Below, piece by piece: positions 17,645-25,338 of a stretch of DNA of 43,992 bases. The notes beneath the pieces are model-generated. The model did no database searches, had not been told where the DNA came from, and was given only the letters and a program-made list of their open reading frames with translations. Source of the DNA: an uncultured Clostridia bacterium (lineage in GTDB: Bacteria > Bacillota > Clostridia > Christensenellales > Aristaeellaceae); NCBI GenBank assembly GCA_946538975.1, contig CAMNHF010000007.1, positions 1 to 43,992 on the forward strand, read 5' to 3'. Positions within the stretch are counted from its first letter, which is position 1; every line of letters starts with the position of its first letter. The position numbers and the translations under genes were made by a program.

Positions 17645-18547
17645 ATGAAATTCTTTTTGCTGACGGGCATGAGCGGGGCCGGCAAGACGGCGGCCCTGCG
17701 CTTTCTGGAGGACTCCGGCGGCTTCTGCGTGGACAATCTGCCGCCGGCCATGATGCTGCAGATGATCACCCTGTGCGAGCAGAACAAGACCGGGGCCTTC
17801 GCGGCCTTCTCGGTGGACGTGCGCAGCGGAGCCTTCTTCGACGCGAAGGCGGTCAGCGACACCATCGCGGAGGTGCGCCGCCTGGGGCATTCGGCGGAGA
17901 CGGTCTTCCTGGAGGCCGGCGACGACGTGCTGCTCAGCCGCTACAAGGAATCCCGCCGGGAGCATCCGCTCTCCGGGAAGAACACCTCCCTCCCCGAGGC
18001 GATCGCCATGGAGCGCGGCCTGCTCTCGCCCCTGCGGGAGACCGCCGACTGGGTTATCGACACCAGCCAGATGAAGCTCCGCGATCTGCAGAAGCGGCTG
18101 CGGACGCTGGCCCTGGGCGGGGAGAGCGCCGCGGACGCCCTGCGCGTGGAGGTGATGTCCTTCGGCTACAAGCGCGGCCTGCCCCGGGAGGCGGATCTGG
18201 TGTGGGACGTGCGCTTCCTGCCGAACCCGTTCTACATCCCCGAACTGAAAAAGCTGACCGGCCTGGACGCCCCCGTGCGCGAATACGTGCTGGGCAGCGA
18301 GGTGACGCAGGCCTTCCTGCACCATGCCGGGGACATGCTGACCTTCCTGCTGCCGCATTACCGCGAGGAGGGCAAGCACCGCCTGGTGATCGCCGTGGGC
18401 TGCACCGGCGGCGCGCACCGCTCCGTGGCCATCGCGGAGGCGATCGGCGCGGCCCTCCGGGCGCAGGGCTGGCCGGTCACTCTCGGCCACAGGGACATCG
18501 CGCTGGAGCAGGCCCGCTGGCAGACCGGCGGCGCGGAAGAGGAATGA
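17645..18547 (+). CDS. rapZ: RNase adapter / nucleotide-binding protein RapZ (YvcJ)
   Basis: A 300-aa P-loop protein of the RapZ/YvcJ family. The Walker A motif GMSGAGKT covers residues 8-15, followed by FCVDNLPP and a C-terminal domain with VMSFGYKRGLPREADLVWDVRFLPNP and VAVGCTGGAHRS-type motifs, here read as SFGYKRGLP and GCTGGAHRSV. In E. coli RapZ guides RNase E to a small RNA; in Bacillus YvcJ hydrolyses GTP and its wider role is unclear. It starts seven bases after murB. ATG 17645 is chosen over the GTG at 17639. Confidence 0.94.
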   Translation: MKFFLLTGMSGAGKTAALRFLEDSGGFCVDNLPPAMMLQMITLCEQNKTGAFAAFSVDVRSGAFFDAKAVSDTIAEVRRLGHSAETVFLEAGDDVLLSRYKESRREHPLSGKNTSLPEAIAMERGLLSPLRETADWVIDTSQMKLRDLQKRLRTLALGGESAADALRVEVMSFGYKRGLPREADLVWDVRFLPNPFYIPELKKLTGLDAPVREYVLGSEVTQAFLHHAGDMLTFLLPHYREEGKHRLVIAVGCTGGAHRSVAIAEAIGAALRAQGWPVTLGHRDIALEQARWQTGGAEEE

Positions 18548-18548
18548 G

Positions 18549-19697
18549 ATGTCGTTTTCAAGCGAACTGAAGGAAGACCTGCTGCACATGCCGCCGGAGA
18601 AGGCCTGCGACCTGCGCGCCGAGCTGGCCGCCCTGACGCAGACCAGCGCCAGCCTGGGCTTCCGGGGCGGCGGCCGGATCACCGTCACCTACCGCACGGA
18701 GAACGCCGCGCTGGCCCGGCGGATCTTCCGCATGCTGCGCGGCCTGCGCCTGGCGCCGCAGCTGCACTTCGTGGAGCACGCGCGGCTGGGCGGCCGCAAG
18801 ACCTGCGTGCTGACCGTGGAGGGCGACGACGCCTCGGCGCTGCTGCGGGAGATGGGCATGATGGAGGACACGGCGGAGGGACCGGCGCTGCGCCGCACCA
18901 CGCCGCATGTGCCGGTGTCGCGGCAGTGCTGCCGCCAGGCCTATCTGCGGGGCGCCTTCCTGGGCGCCGGCGCGATCACCGGACCGGACCGGGGCTATCA
19001 CATGGAGTGGGTCTGCCAGGACGAGGCGATGGCGCAGACGCTGCGCCGGACGCTGGAGCACAGCGGCATCCCCGGCATTGTGTACCAGCGGCGGGGCCGC
19101 ACCGTGGTCTGCCTGAAAAACGCGCAGCACATCGCGGACGCCCTCGCCCTGATGGGCGCGGCGCGGGCGCGCATGGCCCTGGAGGACATCCGCATCCGCC
19201 GGCAGACCCGCGGCAACATCAACCGCGCCAACAACTGCGACGAGCACAATGACCAGCGCATGATCGACGCCAGCGAGCGGCAGGTGCGGGACATCGTGCT
19301 GATCTCGGTGGAGCGCGGCCTGTTCACCCTGCCGCCGGAGCTGCAGCAGCTGGCGCAGGCGCGCCTGGAGCACCCGGAGATGGGCCTGCAGCAGCTGGGA
19401 CAGCAGCTGACACCGCCGCTGAGCAAGAGCGGCGTCAACAGCCGGATGCGCCGCCTCACCCGCGTGGCTGAGGAGGTGCGGCAGCGGCTGGAGAAAGGAG
19501 GAAATGCCCGTGGTACGGCTGAGCATTCGGGAGGAAGCGCTGAAGGGCTGGCAGATGCGGGACGCGCAGGAGATCGTCTCCCTGGCGGAGAAGTTCCGCT
19601 CCCGGCTGATGATCGCCCGGGGCGCGTCGCTGGTGAACGCCCGCTCCCTGCTGGGGCTGGTGTCCCTGGCGAAGATGGAGGGCGAGCCGGTGATTGA
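18549..19697 (+). CDS. whiA: sporulation/cell-division regulator WhiA, with unusual C-terminal extension
   Basis: DNA-binding protein with an N-terminal LAGLIDADG-like domain and a C-terminal helix-turn-helix, conserved in Gram-positives. Visible motifs are MSFSSELKEDL, YLRGAFLGAGAI, the linker TRGNINRANNCDEHN and the HTH region LGQQLTPPLSKSGVNSRMRRL. Family members end soon after the last motif, near residue 318 here (AEEVRQRLEKGG). This frame instead runs on to residue 382, with a Gly/Ala/Arg/Pro-rich tail overlapping the next gene by 194 bases in another frame. The tail looks like read-through of GC-rich DNA, either from loss of the normal stop or from a sequence error. It starts right after rapZ. 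Confidence 0.92.
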   Translation: MSFSSELKEDLLHMPPEKACDLRAELAALTQTSASLGFRGGGRITVTYRTENAALARRIFRMLRGLRLAPQLHFVEHARLGGRKTCVLTVEGDDASALLREMGMMEDTAEGPALRRTTPHVPVSRQCCRQAYLRGAFLGAGAITGPDRGYHMEWVCQDEAMAQTLRRTLEHSGIPGIVYQRRGRTVVCLKNAQHIADALALMGAARARMALEDIRIRRQTRGNINRANNCDEHNDQRMIDASERQVRDIVLISVERGLFTLPPELQQLAQARLEHPEMGLQQLGQQLTPPLSKSGVNSRMRRLTRVAEEVRQRLEKGGNARGTAEHSGGSAEGLADAGRAGDRLPGGEVPLPADDRPGRVAGERPLPAGAGVPGEDGGRAGD

Positions 19698-19773
19698 GGC
19701 CGAGGGCGAGGACGAGGAGGAGGCCGCCTGGGCCCTGTGGCGGCTGATCGAGGAGCCGCAGGAGTCCGCCTGA
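19504..19773 (+). CDS. HPr-family protein, Crh-like (no phosphorylatable histidine)
   Basis: An 89-aa HPr-fold protein. HPr normally has GLHARPA with the phosphohistidine; here the segment reads GWQMRDA, with Gln17 at that place, as in Bacillus Crh (GLQARPA). The regulatory serine region is kept: VNARSLLGLVSLA, with Ser48 matching Ser46 of HPr. Such a protein cannot relay phosphate in the sugar phosphotransferase system, but could be a Ser-phosphorylated cofactor of CcpA in carbon catabolite control. AAAGGAGG just before the ATG supports this start, although it lies inside the whiA frame. The place after whiA matches crh in Bacillus; yvcK is absent between rapZ and whiA. Confidence 0.85.
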   Translation: MPVVRLSIREEALKGWQMRDAQEIVSLAEKFRSRLMIARGASLVNARSLLGLVSLAKMEGEPVIEAEGEDEEEAAWALWRLIEEPQESA

Positions 19774-19846
19774 GCCCGCGCCGCCGGTGAATGACGGAAT
19801 CCCATGAAAGCAAAATCAATCAAAATACAGGAAAGGAAGATGCCCC

Positions 19847-21175
19847 ATGACCCCCATCACCCCGCAGGATCTCGCCCGGTGGTCCGCCGCCTACCGCTCC
19901 AGCCCGGAGCGCCGCCTGGCCACCCTGGCCCTGTCCCAGAGCGACCTGAAGGCTGTCGCCTTCGCGCCCGACGCGGCCAATGCGATGCATCAGGTCTTCT
20001 CCCTGGAGGTGCCCACCCTGCCGGTCACCAACCAGAAGCATTCCGGCCGCTGCTGGCTCTTCGCCGCGGCGAACGTGCTGCGGGAGAAGATCGCGAAGGA
20101 GCTGAACCTGGAGCAGTTCGAGCTGTCCCAGTCCTACCTGGCCTTCTGGGACAAGTTTGAGCGGGCGAATTACTTCCTTGACGCAATGATTTCCCTGGCG
20201 GAGCGGCCCACCAACGACCGCACCGTCGCCTTTGTGCTGCAGACCGGCGTGCACGACGGCGGCCAGTGGGATATGTTCGCCAATATTGTTGAGAAATACG
20301 GCGTGGTGCCCAAGGACGCCTTCGACGAGACCTGGCAGTCCTCCAATTCCCGCGCGATGAACTACGTGCTGAACCGCGCGCTGAAGGCCGCCGCCGTGAA
20401 GCTGCGCGCCCTGTGCCGCGAGGGCGCCCCCGCGGAGCAGATCGACGCGGAGAAGAAGGCGGTGCTGGGCCGGGTGTACGGCTTCCTGTGCTCCTGCTAC
20501 GGCGAGCCGCCGCGCACGTTCGACTTCGCCTGCACCGATAAGGACAGGGTCTTCCACGCCGAGCGCGGCCTGACCCCGCAGGCCTTCGCGGAGAAGTATG
20601 TGATGGACCTTGTCCGCGGCGCGGTCAGCTGCATCCACGCGCCGACCGCCGACAAGCCCTACCACCGCACCTTCACCATCGCCCAGCTGGGCAATGTGGC
20701 CGGCGGCCGCGCGGTGAAGCACCTGAACCTGCCCATGGAGGAGCTGAAGGCTGCCATCATCCGGCAGCTGCAGGACGGCCGCATCGTGTGGTTCGGCAGC
20801 GACGTGGGCCACGACGGCGAGCGGCAGGCGGGCATCTGGGACGACAAGTGCTTCGAGCTGGAGCTGCTCAGCGGCCTCGACCTGGGCATCAGCAAGGCGG
20901 ACGCGCTGGATTACGGCTTCGCGGCGATGAACCACGCCATGTGCCTGACCGGCGTGGATCTGGTAGACGGCAGGCCGGTGAAGTGGAAGATCGAGAACAG
21001 CTGGGGCGACGAGAGCGGCCGCAAGGGCTACTACATCTGCTCCGACAGCTGGTTCGATCAGTACGTCTTCCAGGCCGCGATTGACCGCGCCTACCTGGGC
21101 GAGCTGGCCGCGCTGGCGGATCAGGCGCCCATCGAGCTGGCCCCGTGGGATCCCATGGGCACGCTGGCCGACTGA
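19847..21175 (+). CDS. pepC: aminopeptidase C (bleomycin hydrolase family, peptidase C1B)
   Basis: Cytoplasmic cysteine aminopeptidase that trims peptides, 442 aa, the usual length. The catalytic triad is visible: Cys69 in HSGRCWLFA, His363 in MNHAMCLTGV and Asn384 in ENSWGDESG, with the oxyanion Gln in VTNQKHSG. No signal peptide. The conserved GGQWDMFANIVEKYGVVP segment (about 140-157) is typical of PepC. Preceded by AAAGGAAG. It follows the Crh-like gene by 73 bases and may have its own start of transcription. Confidence 0.95.
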   Translation: MTPITPQDLARWSAAYRSSPERRLATLALSQSDLKAVAFAPDAANAMHQVFSLEVPTLPVTNQKHSGRCWLFAAANVLREKIAKELNLEQFELSQSYLAFWDKFERANYFLDAMISLAERPTNDRTVAFVLQTGVHDGGQWDMFANIVEKYGVVPKDAFDETWQSSNSRAMNYVLNRALKAAAVKLRALCREGAPAEQIDAEKKAVLGRVYGFLCSCYGEPPRTFDFACTDKDRVFHAERGLTPQAFAEKYVMDLVRGAVSCIHAPTADKPYHRTFTIAQLGNVAGGRAVKHLNLPMEELKAAIIRQLQDGRIVWFGSDVGHDGERQAGIWDDKCFELELLSGLDLGISKADALDYGFAAMNHAMCLTGVDLVDGRPVKWKIENSWGDESGRKGYYICSDSWFDQYVFQAAIDRAYLGELAALADQAPIELAPWDPMGTLAD

Positions 21176-21186
21176 CAGGCCAAAGC

Positions 21187-21223
21187 GCCCGCCGCTCCGG
21201 GCCAGACCGGGACGGCGGGCTTT
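21187..21223 (+). terminator. possible terminator after pepC
   Basis: GCCCGCCG (21187-21194) pairs with CGGCGGGC (21213-21220), followed by only three T. It is a weak terminator by sequence, so some read-through into the ATPase gene is likely. Confidence 0.5.
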
Positions 21224-21249
21224 CACGTTGGAAAAGGGAGGCGGGGCCG

Positions 21250-21960
21250 GTGAAGGATCTGCTGATCCGTTCGCTGACGGTGGACTGGACGGAGGTGGCC
21301 GAGGACTCCTACCTGCGGGAGATCCCTGCGCTGCGGGGGCTGGAGCACTTGGCCTTCCGCCGACCGGTCACCTTTTTCGCCGGGGAGAACGGCTCCGGCA
21401 AGTCCACCCTGCTGGAGGCCATCGCGGTGGCGTACGGCTTCAACGCGGAGGGCGGCAGCAGGAATTTCCACTTCAGCACCTACGAGGACGTGTCCGAGCT
21501 GGGCGAGGCGGTGCACTTCGTCCGCGGAACCGTGAAGCCGGGGGCGGGGTACTTTTTCCGCGCGGAGAGCTTCTTCAACGTGGCCACGGCCATTGTGGAG
21601 CGCTACAACGACGGCGCCCAGCCGGATTATCATCAGCGATCCCACGGGGAGAGCTTTCTGGAATACATGAGCCGCTCCGGCCGCCCGGGCCTGTATCTGA
21701 TGGACGAGCCGGAGGCCGCCCTGTCCGCGCAGCGGCAGCTGACCCTGCTCTGCCACATCGCCCAGCGGGCCGCGGCCGGCTCCCAGTTCATCATCGCCAC
21801 CCACTCGCCGATCCTGCTGGCCGTGCCGGACGCGGAGATCCTCGAATTCTCCGAAAGCGGCATCCATCCCTGCGCCTGGCGCGACACGGAGAGCTACCGG
21901 GTGACGAAGCTCTTCCTCGACAACCCGGAGCGCATGCTGCAGCGGCTGCTGGAGGAGTGA
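21250..21960 (+). CDS. AAA family ATPase (ABC/RecF-like, AAA_21 type)
   Basis: A 236-aa stand-alone ATPase. Walker A is FFAGENGSGKST (about residues 40-51), Walker B is GLYLMDEPEAALS, and a late FIIATHSPILL switch motif follows. The central region with FFRAESFFNVA and SHGESFLEYM is typical of the small predicted ATPases of this group, sometimes linked to phage or repair functions but without an agreed role. Start is GTG at 21250 after GGGAGG; the longer frame to 21145 overlaps pepC. No partner gene is next to it. Confidence 0.85.
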   Translation: MKDLLIRSLTVDWTEVAEDSYLREIPALRGLEHLAFRRPVTFFAGENGSGKSTLLEAIAVAYGFNAEGGSRNFHFSTYEDVSELGEAVHFVRGTVKPGAGYFFRAESFFNVATAIVERYNDGAQPDYHQRSHGESFLEYMSRSGRPGLYLMDEPEAALSAQRQLTLLCHIAQRAAAGSQFIIATHSPILLAVPDAEILEFSESGIHPCAWRDTESYRVTKLFLDNPERMLQRLLEE

Positions 21961-21978
21961 GGGGGCGCAATTTCCCCC

Positions 21979-22007
21979 TTGCAATTTCGCCGCCGCCCTG
22001 CTACAAT
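21979..22007 (+). promoter_or_regulatory. promoter of the tyrS T-box transcript
   Basis: TTGCAA (21979-21984) and TACAAT (22002-22007) are 17 bases apart, just upstream of the T-box leader. Confidence 0.75.
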
Positions 22008-22013
22008 ATGGCT

Positions 22014-22260
22014 GCAAGCGTTGATGGGGACAAGTAGCGCGGCGAGACCCTGACAGAGAGCGCCCGGGTGGTGGAAGGGCGCAGGGACGCGGCGTGAATA
22101 CACCCCGGAGCTGTCCTCCGAACCGGCACGGCCGCAGTAGGCGGGACCGGGTGCGCCCGATACAGCGCAGGCGAGGGATGCTGCGGCATCCGAAGCAGAG
22201 GTGGTACCACGATTCGCTCCATCGTCCTCTGTTCCCCATGCGGGAACGGGGGCGATTTTC
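22014..22260 (+). promoter_or_regulatory. T-box riboswitch, tyrosine specificity (TAC specifier)
   Basis: A leader that senses uncharged tRNA-Tyr and controls tyrS by antitermination. The T-box sequence AGGTGGTACCACG is at 22199-22211, and its TGGT would pair with the tRNA acceptor end NCCA (discriminator A). The specifier in stem I is TAC at 22099-22101 (context GAATACACC), decoding tyrosine. The competing terminator hairpin covers 22221-22255 and ends in TTTTC. The stretch 22030-22195 between forms the stem I to III region, although I did not fold it in full. Confidence 0.92.
22221..22260 (+). terminator. T-box regulated terminator
   Basis: ATCGTCCTCTGTTCCC pairs with GGGAACGGGGGCGAT across a short CATGC loop, with G-U pairs, and is followed by TTTT. 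It competes with the T-box antiterminator. Confidence 0.82.
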
Positions 22261-22320
22261 ATTGTCAGCCCTGCGCTGACAGCATAGGGCTCTCCCCCGG
22301 GGAGAGAAAGGAGGCATTCC

Positions 22321-23547
22321 ATGGGAATCTATGAGGAACTGCAGGCCCGCGGGCTGATTGCCCAGGTGACCGACGAGAAGGAGATCCGCGAGCTGATCAA
22401 TGGCGGCGGCGCGCGCTTCTACATCGGCTTCGACCCCACGGCGGATTCCCTGCACGTGGGCCACTTCATGGCGCTGTGCCTGATGAAGCGGCTGCAGATG
22501 GCGGGCAACAAGCCCGTGGTGCTGCTGGGCGGCGGCACCGGCTACATCGGCGACCCCACCGGCCGCACCGACATGCGCGCGATGATGACCCCCGAGACCA
22601 TCGAGCACAACTGCGAGTGCTTCAAGAAGCAGATCAGCCGCTTCATCGAGTTCGGCGAGGACAAGGCCATCGCGGTCAACAACGCGGACTGGCTGCTGAA
22701 GCTGAACTATGTGGAGCTGCTGCGCGAGGTCGGCCCGCACTTCTCCGTCAACAATATGCTGCGCGCCGAGTGCTACAAGCAGCGGATGGAGCGCGGCCTG
22801 TCCTTCCTGGAATTCAACTACATGATCATGCAGAGCTACGACTTCCTCTACCTGCATGAGCACTACGGCGTCAACATGCAGTTCGGCGGCGACGACCAGT
22901 GGAGCAACATGCTGGGCGGCACCGAGCTGATCCGCCGCAAGCTGGGCCACGACGCCTTCGCCATGACCATCACCCTGCTGCTCAACAGCGAGGGCAAGAA
23001 GATGGGCAAGACGCAGAAGGGCGCGCTCTGGCTGGATCCGGAGAAGACTTCCCCCTTCGAGTTCTACCAGTACTGGCGGAACATCGACGACGCCGACGTG
23101 ATGAACTGCCTCCGCATGCTGACCTTCCTCCCGCTGGAGGAGATCGAGGAGATGGAGCACTGGGACGGCAGCCGCATCAACGAGAAGAAGCAGATCCTGG
23201 CCTGGCAGCTGACCGCGCTGGTGCACGGCGAGGCGGAGGCCGACAAGGCCCGCGATGTCAGCGCGTCGCTGTTCTCCGGCGCCGGCCATGACGAGAACAT
23301 GCCCTCCACCACCCTCTCCGCCGACGAGGTGCCCGAGGGCGGCATCGAGCTGCTGAGCCTGATGGTGCGCTGCGGCCTGACCGCCAGCCGCTCCGAGGCC
23401 CGCCGCCTCGTGCAGCAGGGCGGCGTCGCCCTGAACGGCGAGAAGGTCACGGACATCGCCGCGGTCTGCCAGGCGGATCAGCTCCGCGAGGGCCTCGTCA
23501 TCCGCAAGGGCAAGAAAATCTTCCACAAGGCGCTGCTGGGGGAATAA
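22321..23547 (+). CDS. tyrS: tyrosyl-tRNA synthetase
   Basis: Class I synthetase (408 aa) charging tRNA-Tyr. HVGH (45-48) is the HIGH motif and KMGKT (227-231) is the KMSKS variant. GGGTGYIGDPTGRT and NADWL also fit TyrRS. A C-terminal S4 RNA-binding domain occupies about 340-405 (LMVRCGLTASRSEARRLVQQGGV, here noted by its SEARRLVQQGGV core). The KMGKT form with about 400 residues suggests the TyrZ-like subgroup rather than the KFGKT TyrS type. Expression is controlled by the T-box upstream. GAAAGGAGG lies before the ATG. Confidence 0.96.
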   Translation: MGIYEELQARGLIAQVTDEKEIRELINGGGARFYIGFDPTADSLHVGHFMALCLMKRLQMAGNKPVVLLGGGTGYIGDPTGRTDMRAMMTPETIEHNCECFKKQISRFIEFGEDKAIAVNNADWLLKLNYVELLREVGPHFSVNNMLRAECYKQRMERGLSFLEFNYMIMQSYDFLYLHEHYGVNMQFGGDDQWSNMLGGTELIRRKLGHDAFAMTITLLLNSEGKKMGKTQKGALWLDPEKTSPFEFYQYWRNIDDADVMNCLRMLTFLPLEEIEEMEHWDGSRINEKKQILAWQLTALVHGEAEADKARDVSASLFSGAGHDENMPSTTLSADEVPEGGIELLSLMVRCGLTASRSEARRLVQQGGVALNGEKVTDIAAVCQADQLREGLVIRKGKKIFHKALLGE

Positions 23548-23622
23548 GATCCTGTATCCATAACCCGGAAACAGCCGCAAAACCAATCCGAACGGCAGCC
23601 CGGACTGTGTTTGGTCCAAACC

Positions 23623-23720
23623 GCAAACAGGCTGTGCGTCAGCGTGCCTTCATGGCGTCGCCGGCTCACAGCCTGTTTTGTTATCCGGGGTTTTCGTGTG
23701 CACTGGTTCGCGCTGCCGGC
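23623..23720 (-). repeat. structured hairpin repeat H, copy 1 (3' flank of the WG-repeat gene)
   Basis: Reads on the minus strand, starting 77 bases after the stop of the WG-repeat gene. About 70 of 81 positions (23623-23703) match the plus-strand copy at 30314-30394 without gaps, and weaker similarity extends both to 98 bp. An outer stem pairs 23626-23636 with 23667-23677 and contains an inner hairpin around GCCATGA. It can also end tyrS transcription from the other side, since TTTTGTT follows on the plus strand. Confidence 0.8.
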
Positions 23721-23797
23721 CGCCGCCGCAATTGCAGGCCGGCTTCCTCTGTCGGCTTCCTCTGTCAATGAAGAAACGAAGGCTGGCCGTGCCGTGA

Positions 23798-24550
23798 TTA
23801 TTCTGCATACGCCAATTGCAGCACAGGTTCGTTCTCGTACAGAGGCTGAATAATGATTCTGCCCTGTGTATCCCCGATTCCAAATAAATTGTCCTCAAGC
23901 GAGAGAATCACCAGATATCCGGCCTCGTTCGGCGTCGAAAAAGGAGAGATGCCGTCAGGGAATGCGACGGATTCCCCCCTTTCATCGATCAGCAGGTATT
24001 CCTCATATACGTCATACCATTCCATATCGTCATCGTAAAACGCTTTGACCACAATCGCATAGCCATTCCGGAAATCCTCATAGATACCGTCATATTGGCA
24101 TGGAATCACCGTTTCCCCCGAGGTACGGTCGCAGAATCCCCATTGTTCATCCTCGCAGACCGCAACCAGTTTTGCTTCATTGTCTGTGAAAAACGAGATG
24201 GATTCAAATCTCGGTTCGCAAAAACAGCGGCTCTGTTTATCGAAGAACCCATACAAATTGTGATCACCCATATCGCGCAGCACGATGACGAGGTCCGCCC
24301 GATCCTCATAATCGTCCGAACAATCCAGCAGAATCCAGTCGTTTTCCAGGAGCTTGTTTCCGTTCTCATCCAGGATGTTGCCGAACACATAGCCGAGGTA
24401 GTCGCCGTCCTCATTGTCATAATACGGCTCCCCGATTACAGAGAGCCCGGTGACGGGTTTCGCATCCATATCTTCCGCAGACGCATATGCAGCTGCACTG
24501 ACACACATCACAATGCACATCAGTAATGCGAAGATTTGCTTTTTCATCAT
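23798..24550 (-). CDS. secreted WG-repeat-like protein
   Basis: A 250-aa exported protein with a clear signal peptide (KKQIFALLMCIVMCVSAAAYA, cut near ASA-ED). Short beta-rich units follow, such as YGFFDKQSRCFCEPRFESISFF and WGFCDRTSGETVIPCQYDGIYE, given here by their cores GFFDKQ and WGFCDRTSGETVIPCQYD, which match WG-containing repeats. The protein is acidic and its gene is clearly richer in AT than its neighbours, suggesting transfer. The ATG at 24550 has GGGAGG eight bases upstream. It sits between the promoter repeat P (24584-24680) and hairpin repeat H (23623-23720). Function unknown; WG repeats are usually taken as binding modules. Confidence 0.8.
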   Translation of the reverse strand: MMKKQIFALLMCIVMCVSAAAYASAEDMDAKPVTGLSVIGEPYYDNEDGDYLGYVFGNILDENGNKLLENDWILLDCSDDYEDRADLVIVLRDMGDHNLYGFFDKQSRCFCEPRFESISFFTDNEAKLVAVCEDEQWGFCDRTSGETVIPCQYDGIYEDFRNGYAIVVKAFYDDDMEWYDVYEEYLLIDERGESVAFPDGISPFSTPNEAGYLVILSLEDNLFGIGDTQGRIIIQPLYENEPVLQLAYAE

Positions 24551-24583
24551 CACAATTTCCTCCCTGTCATCTGGTGAGCACAG

Positions 24584-24680
24584 GTATCAATCTGTCCCGC
24601 CGCGCCGCACCTTTGTCCTGCGCGCTCATCCGCTTTCATCATACTCCGTTTCCATGCTCCGGTCAAGCAGGTGATCCCGC
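24584..24680 (-). repeat. promoter repeat P, copy 1
   Basis: A 97-base minus-strand sequence matching the plus-strand 28865-28963 at about 81 of 97 aligned positions with a 2-base gap. It contains TTGACC (complement of 24661-24666) and TATGAT (complement of 24638-24643), 17 bases apart, so it is a working-looking promoter for the WG-repeat gene 33 bases downstream. Confidence 0.82.
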
Positions 24681-24797
24681 AGCCGGTCGGACTGCACCCA
24701 CGCCCGCGCGTTCCCAAGACCTCGCGGCGGAGGCGCGATTTTTGCATGGTTCGTTTACGGCTTCGCCACAGATGGATCGCCGGCTGAACGGGCGAAC

Positions 24798-24841
24798 AAA
24801 AAGCGCGTGGAAGCGCATCCCATCGCTTCCCCGCTCTTTTT
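24798..24841. terminator. bidirectional terminator after the kinase-like gene
   Basis: AGCG-GGAAGCG and CGCTTCC-CGCT type arms form a GC stem around CATCCCAT, with AAAAA on one side and TTTTT on the other. It lies just downstream of the minus-strand gene ending at 24850. The stretch 24681-24797 beyond it shows nothing recognisable. Confidence 0.72.
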
Positions 24842-24849
24842 CGCTTTCC

Positions 24850-25338
24850 TTATTCCGCCTCCCGGCTGAAGCTGATCCACTGGTCCACCTCGTCCGGGAG
24901 GGGCGGCTCGAAGCGGCTGAGACACTTCTGCAGCAGGCCCTCGTCCACGAAGTAGACGTCCGCGCCGCCGGCGGCATTGCGCTTCTCGGCGTTGCGGCGA
25001 ATCTGCCCGATCGGCGTGTCCAGGTACCACCAGCGGAAGGGGATGCCCGCGCCGCGCAGCGTCTCCGAGACCTCGCGCCGGTTCTGCTGCGACCAGAAGC
25101 CCCAGTCCAGCACCACGTTTGCGCCGGCCCGGGCGATCTCCACGGCCTTGCGCAGCAGCAGGGCGTTGACAGCCCGGGAGAATTCGTCGAAGCGGTCCGA
25201 GGACAGGGGATCCGGCCACAGGCGCGTGAACTCATCGGTGGAGAGGATCACCGCGTTCTCCTCCCGTGCCAGACGGCGGGCCAGCGTCGACTTGCCGCTG
25301 CAGATCATGCCGCAGAGGCATTCAATCCGTGCTTCCAT
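24850..25338 (-). CDS. P-loop kinase-like protein (AAA_33 type)
   Basis: A 162-aa cytoplasmic protein with Walker A GMICSGKST (10-18) and a VILSTDEF segment, then NVVLDWGFWSQQNRRE. This arrangement fits the AAA_33/zeta-toxin-like group of small phosphotransferases, whose members phosphorylate small molecules, RNA ends or sugars. Substrate unknown. The ATG at 25338 starts just before the P-loop; a longer frame reaches 25524 but is Pro/Arg-rich noise inside the neighbouring gene. Its start overlaps the caspase gene by 17 bases, so the two are translationally linked, although one product is exported and the other is not. Confidence 0.8.
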   Translation of the reverse strand: MEARIECLCGMICSGKSTLARRLAREENAVILSTDEFTRLWPDPLSSDRFDEFSRAVNALLLRKAVEIARAGANVVLDWGFWSQQNRREVSETLRGAGIPFRWWYLDTPIGQIRRNAEKRNAAGGADVYFVDEGLLQKCLSRFEPPLPDEVDQWISFSREAE

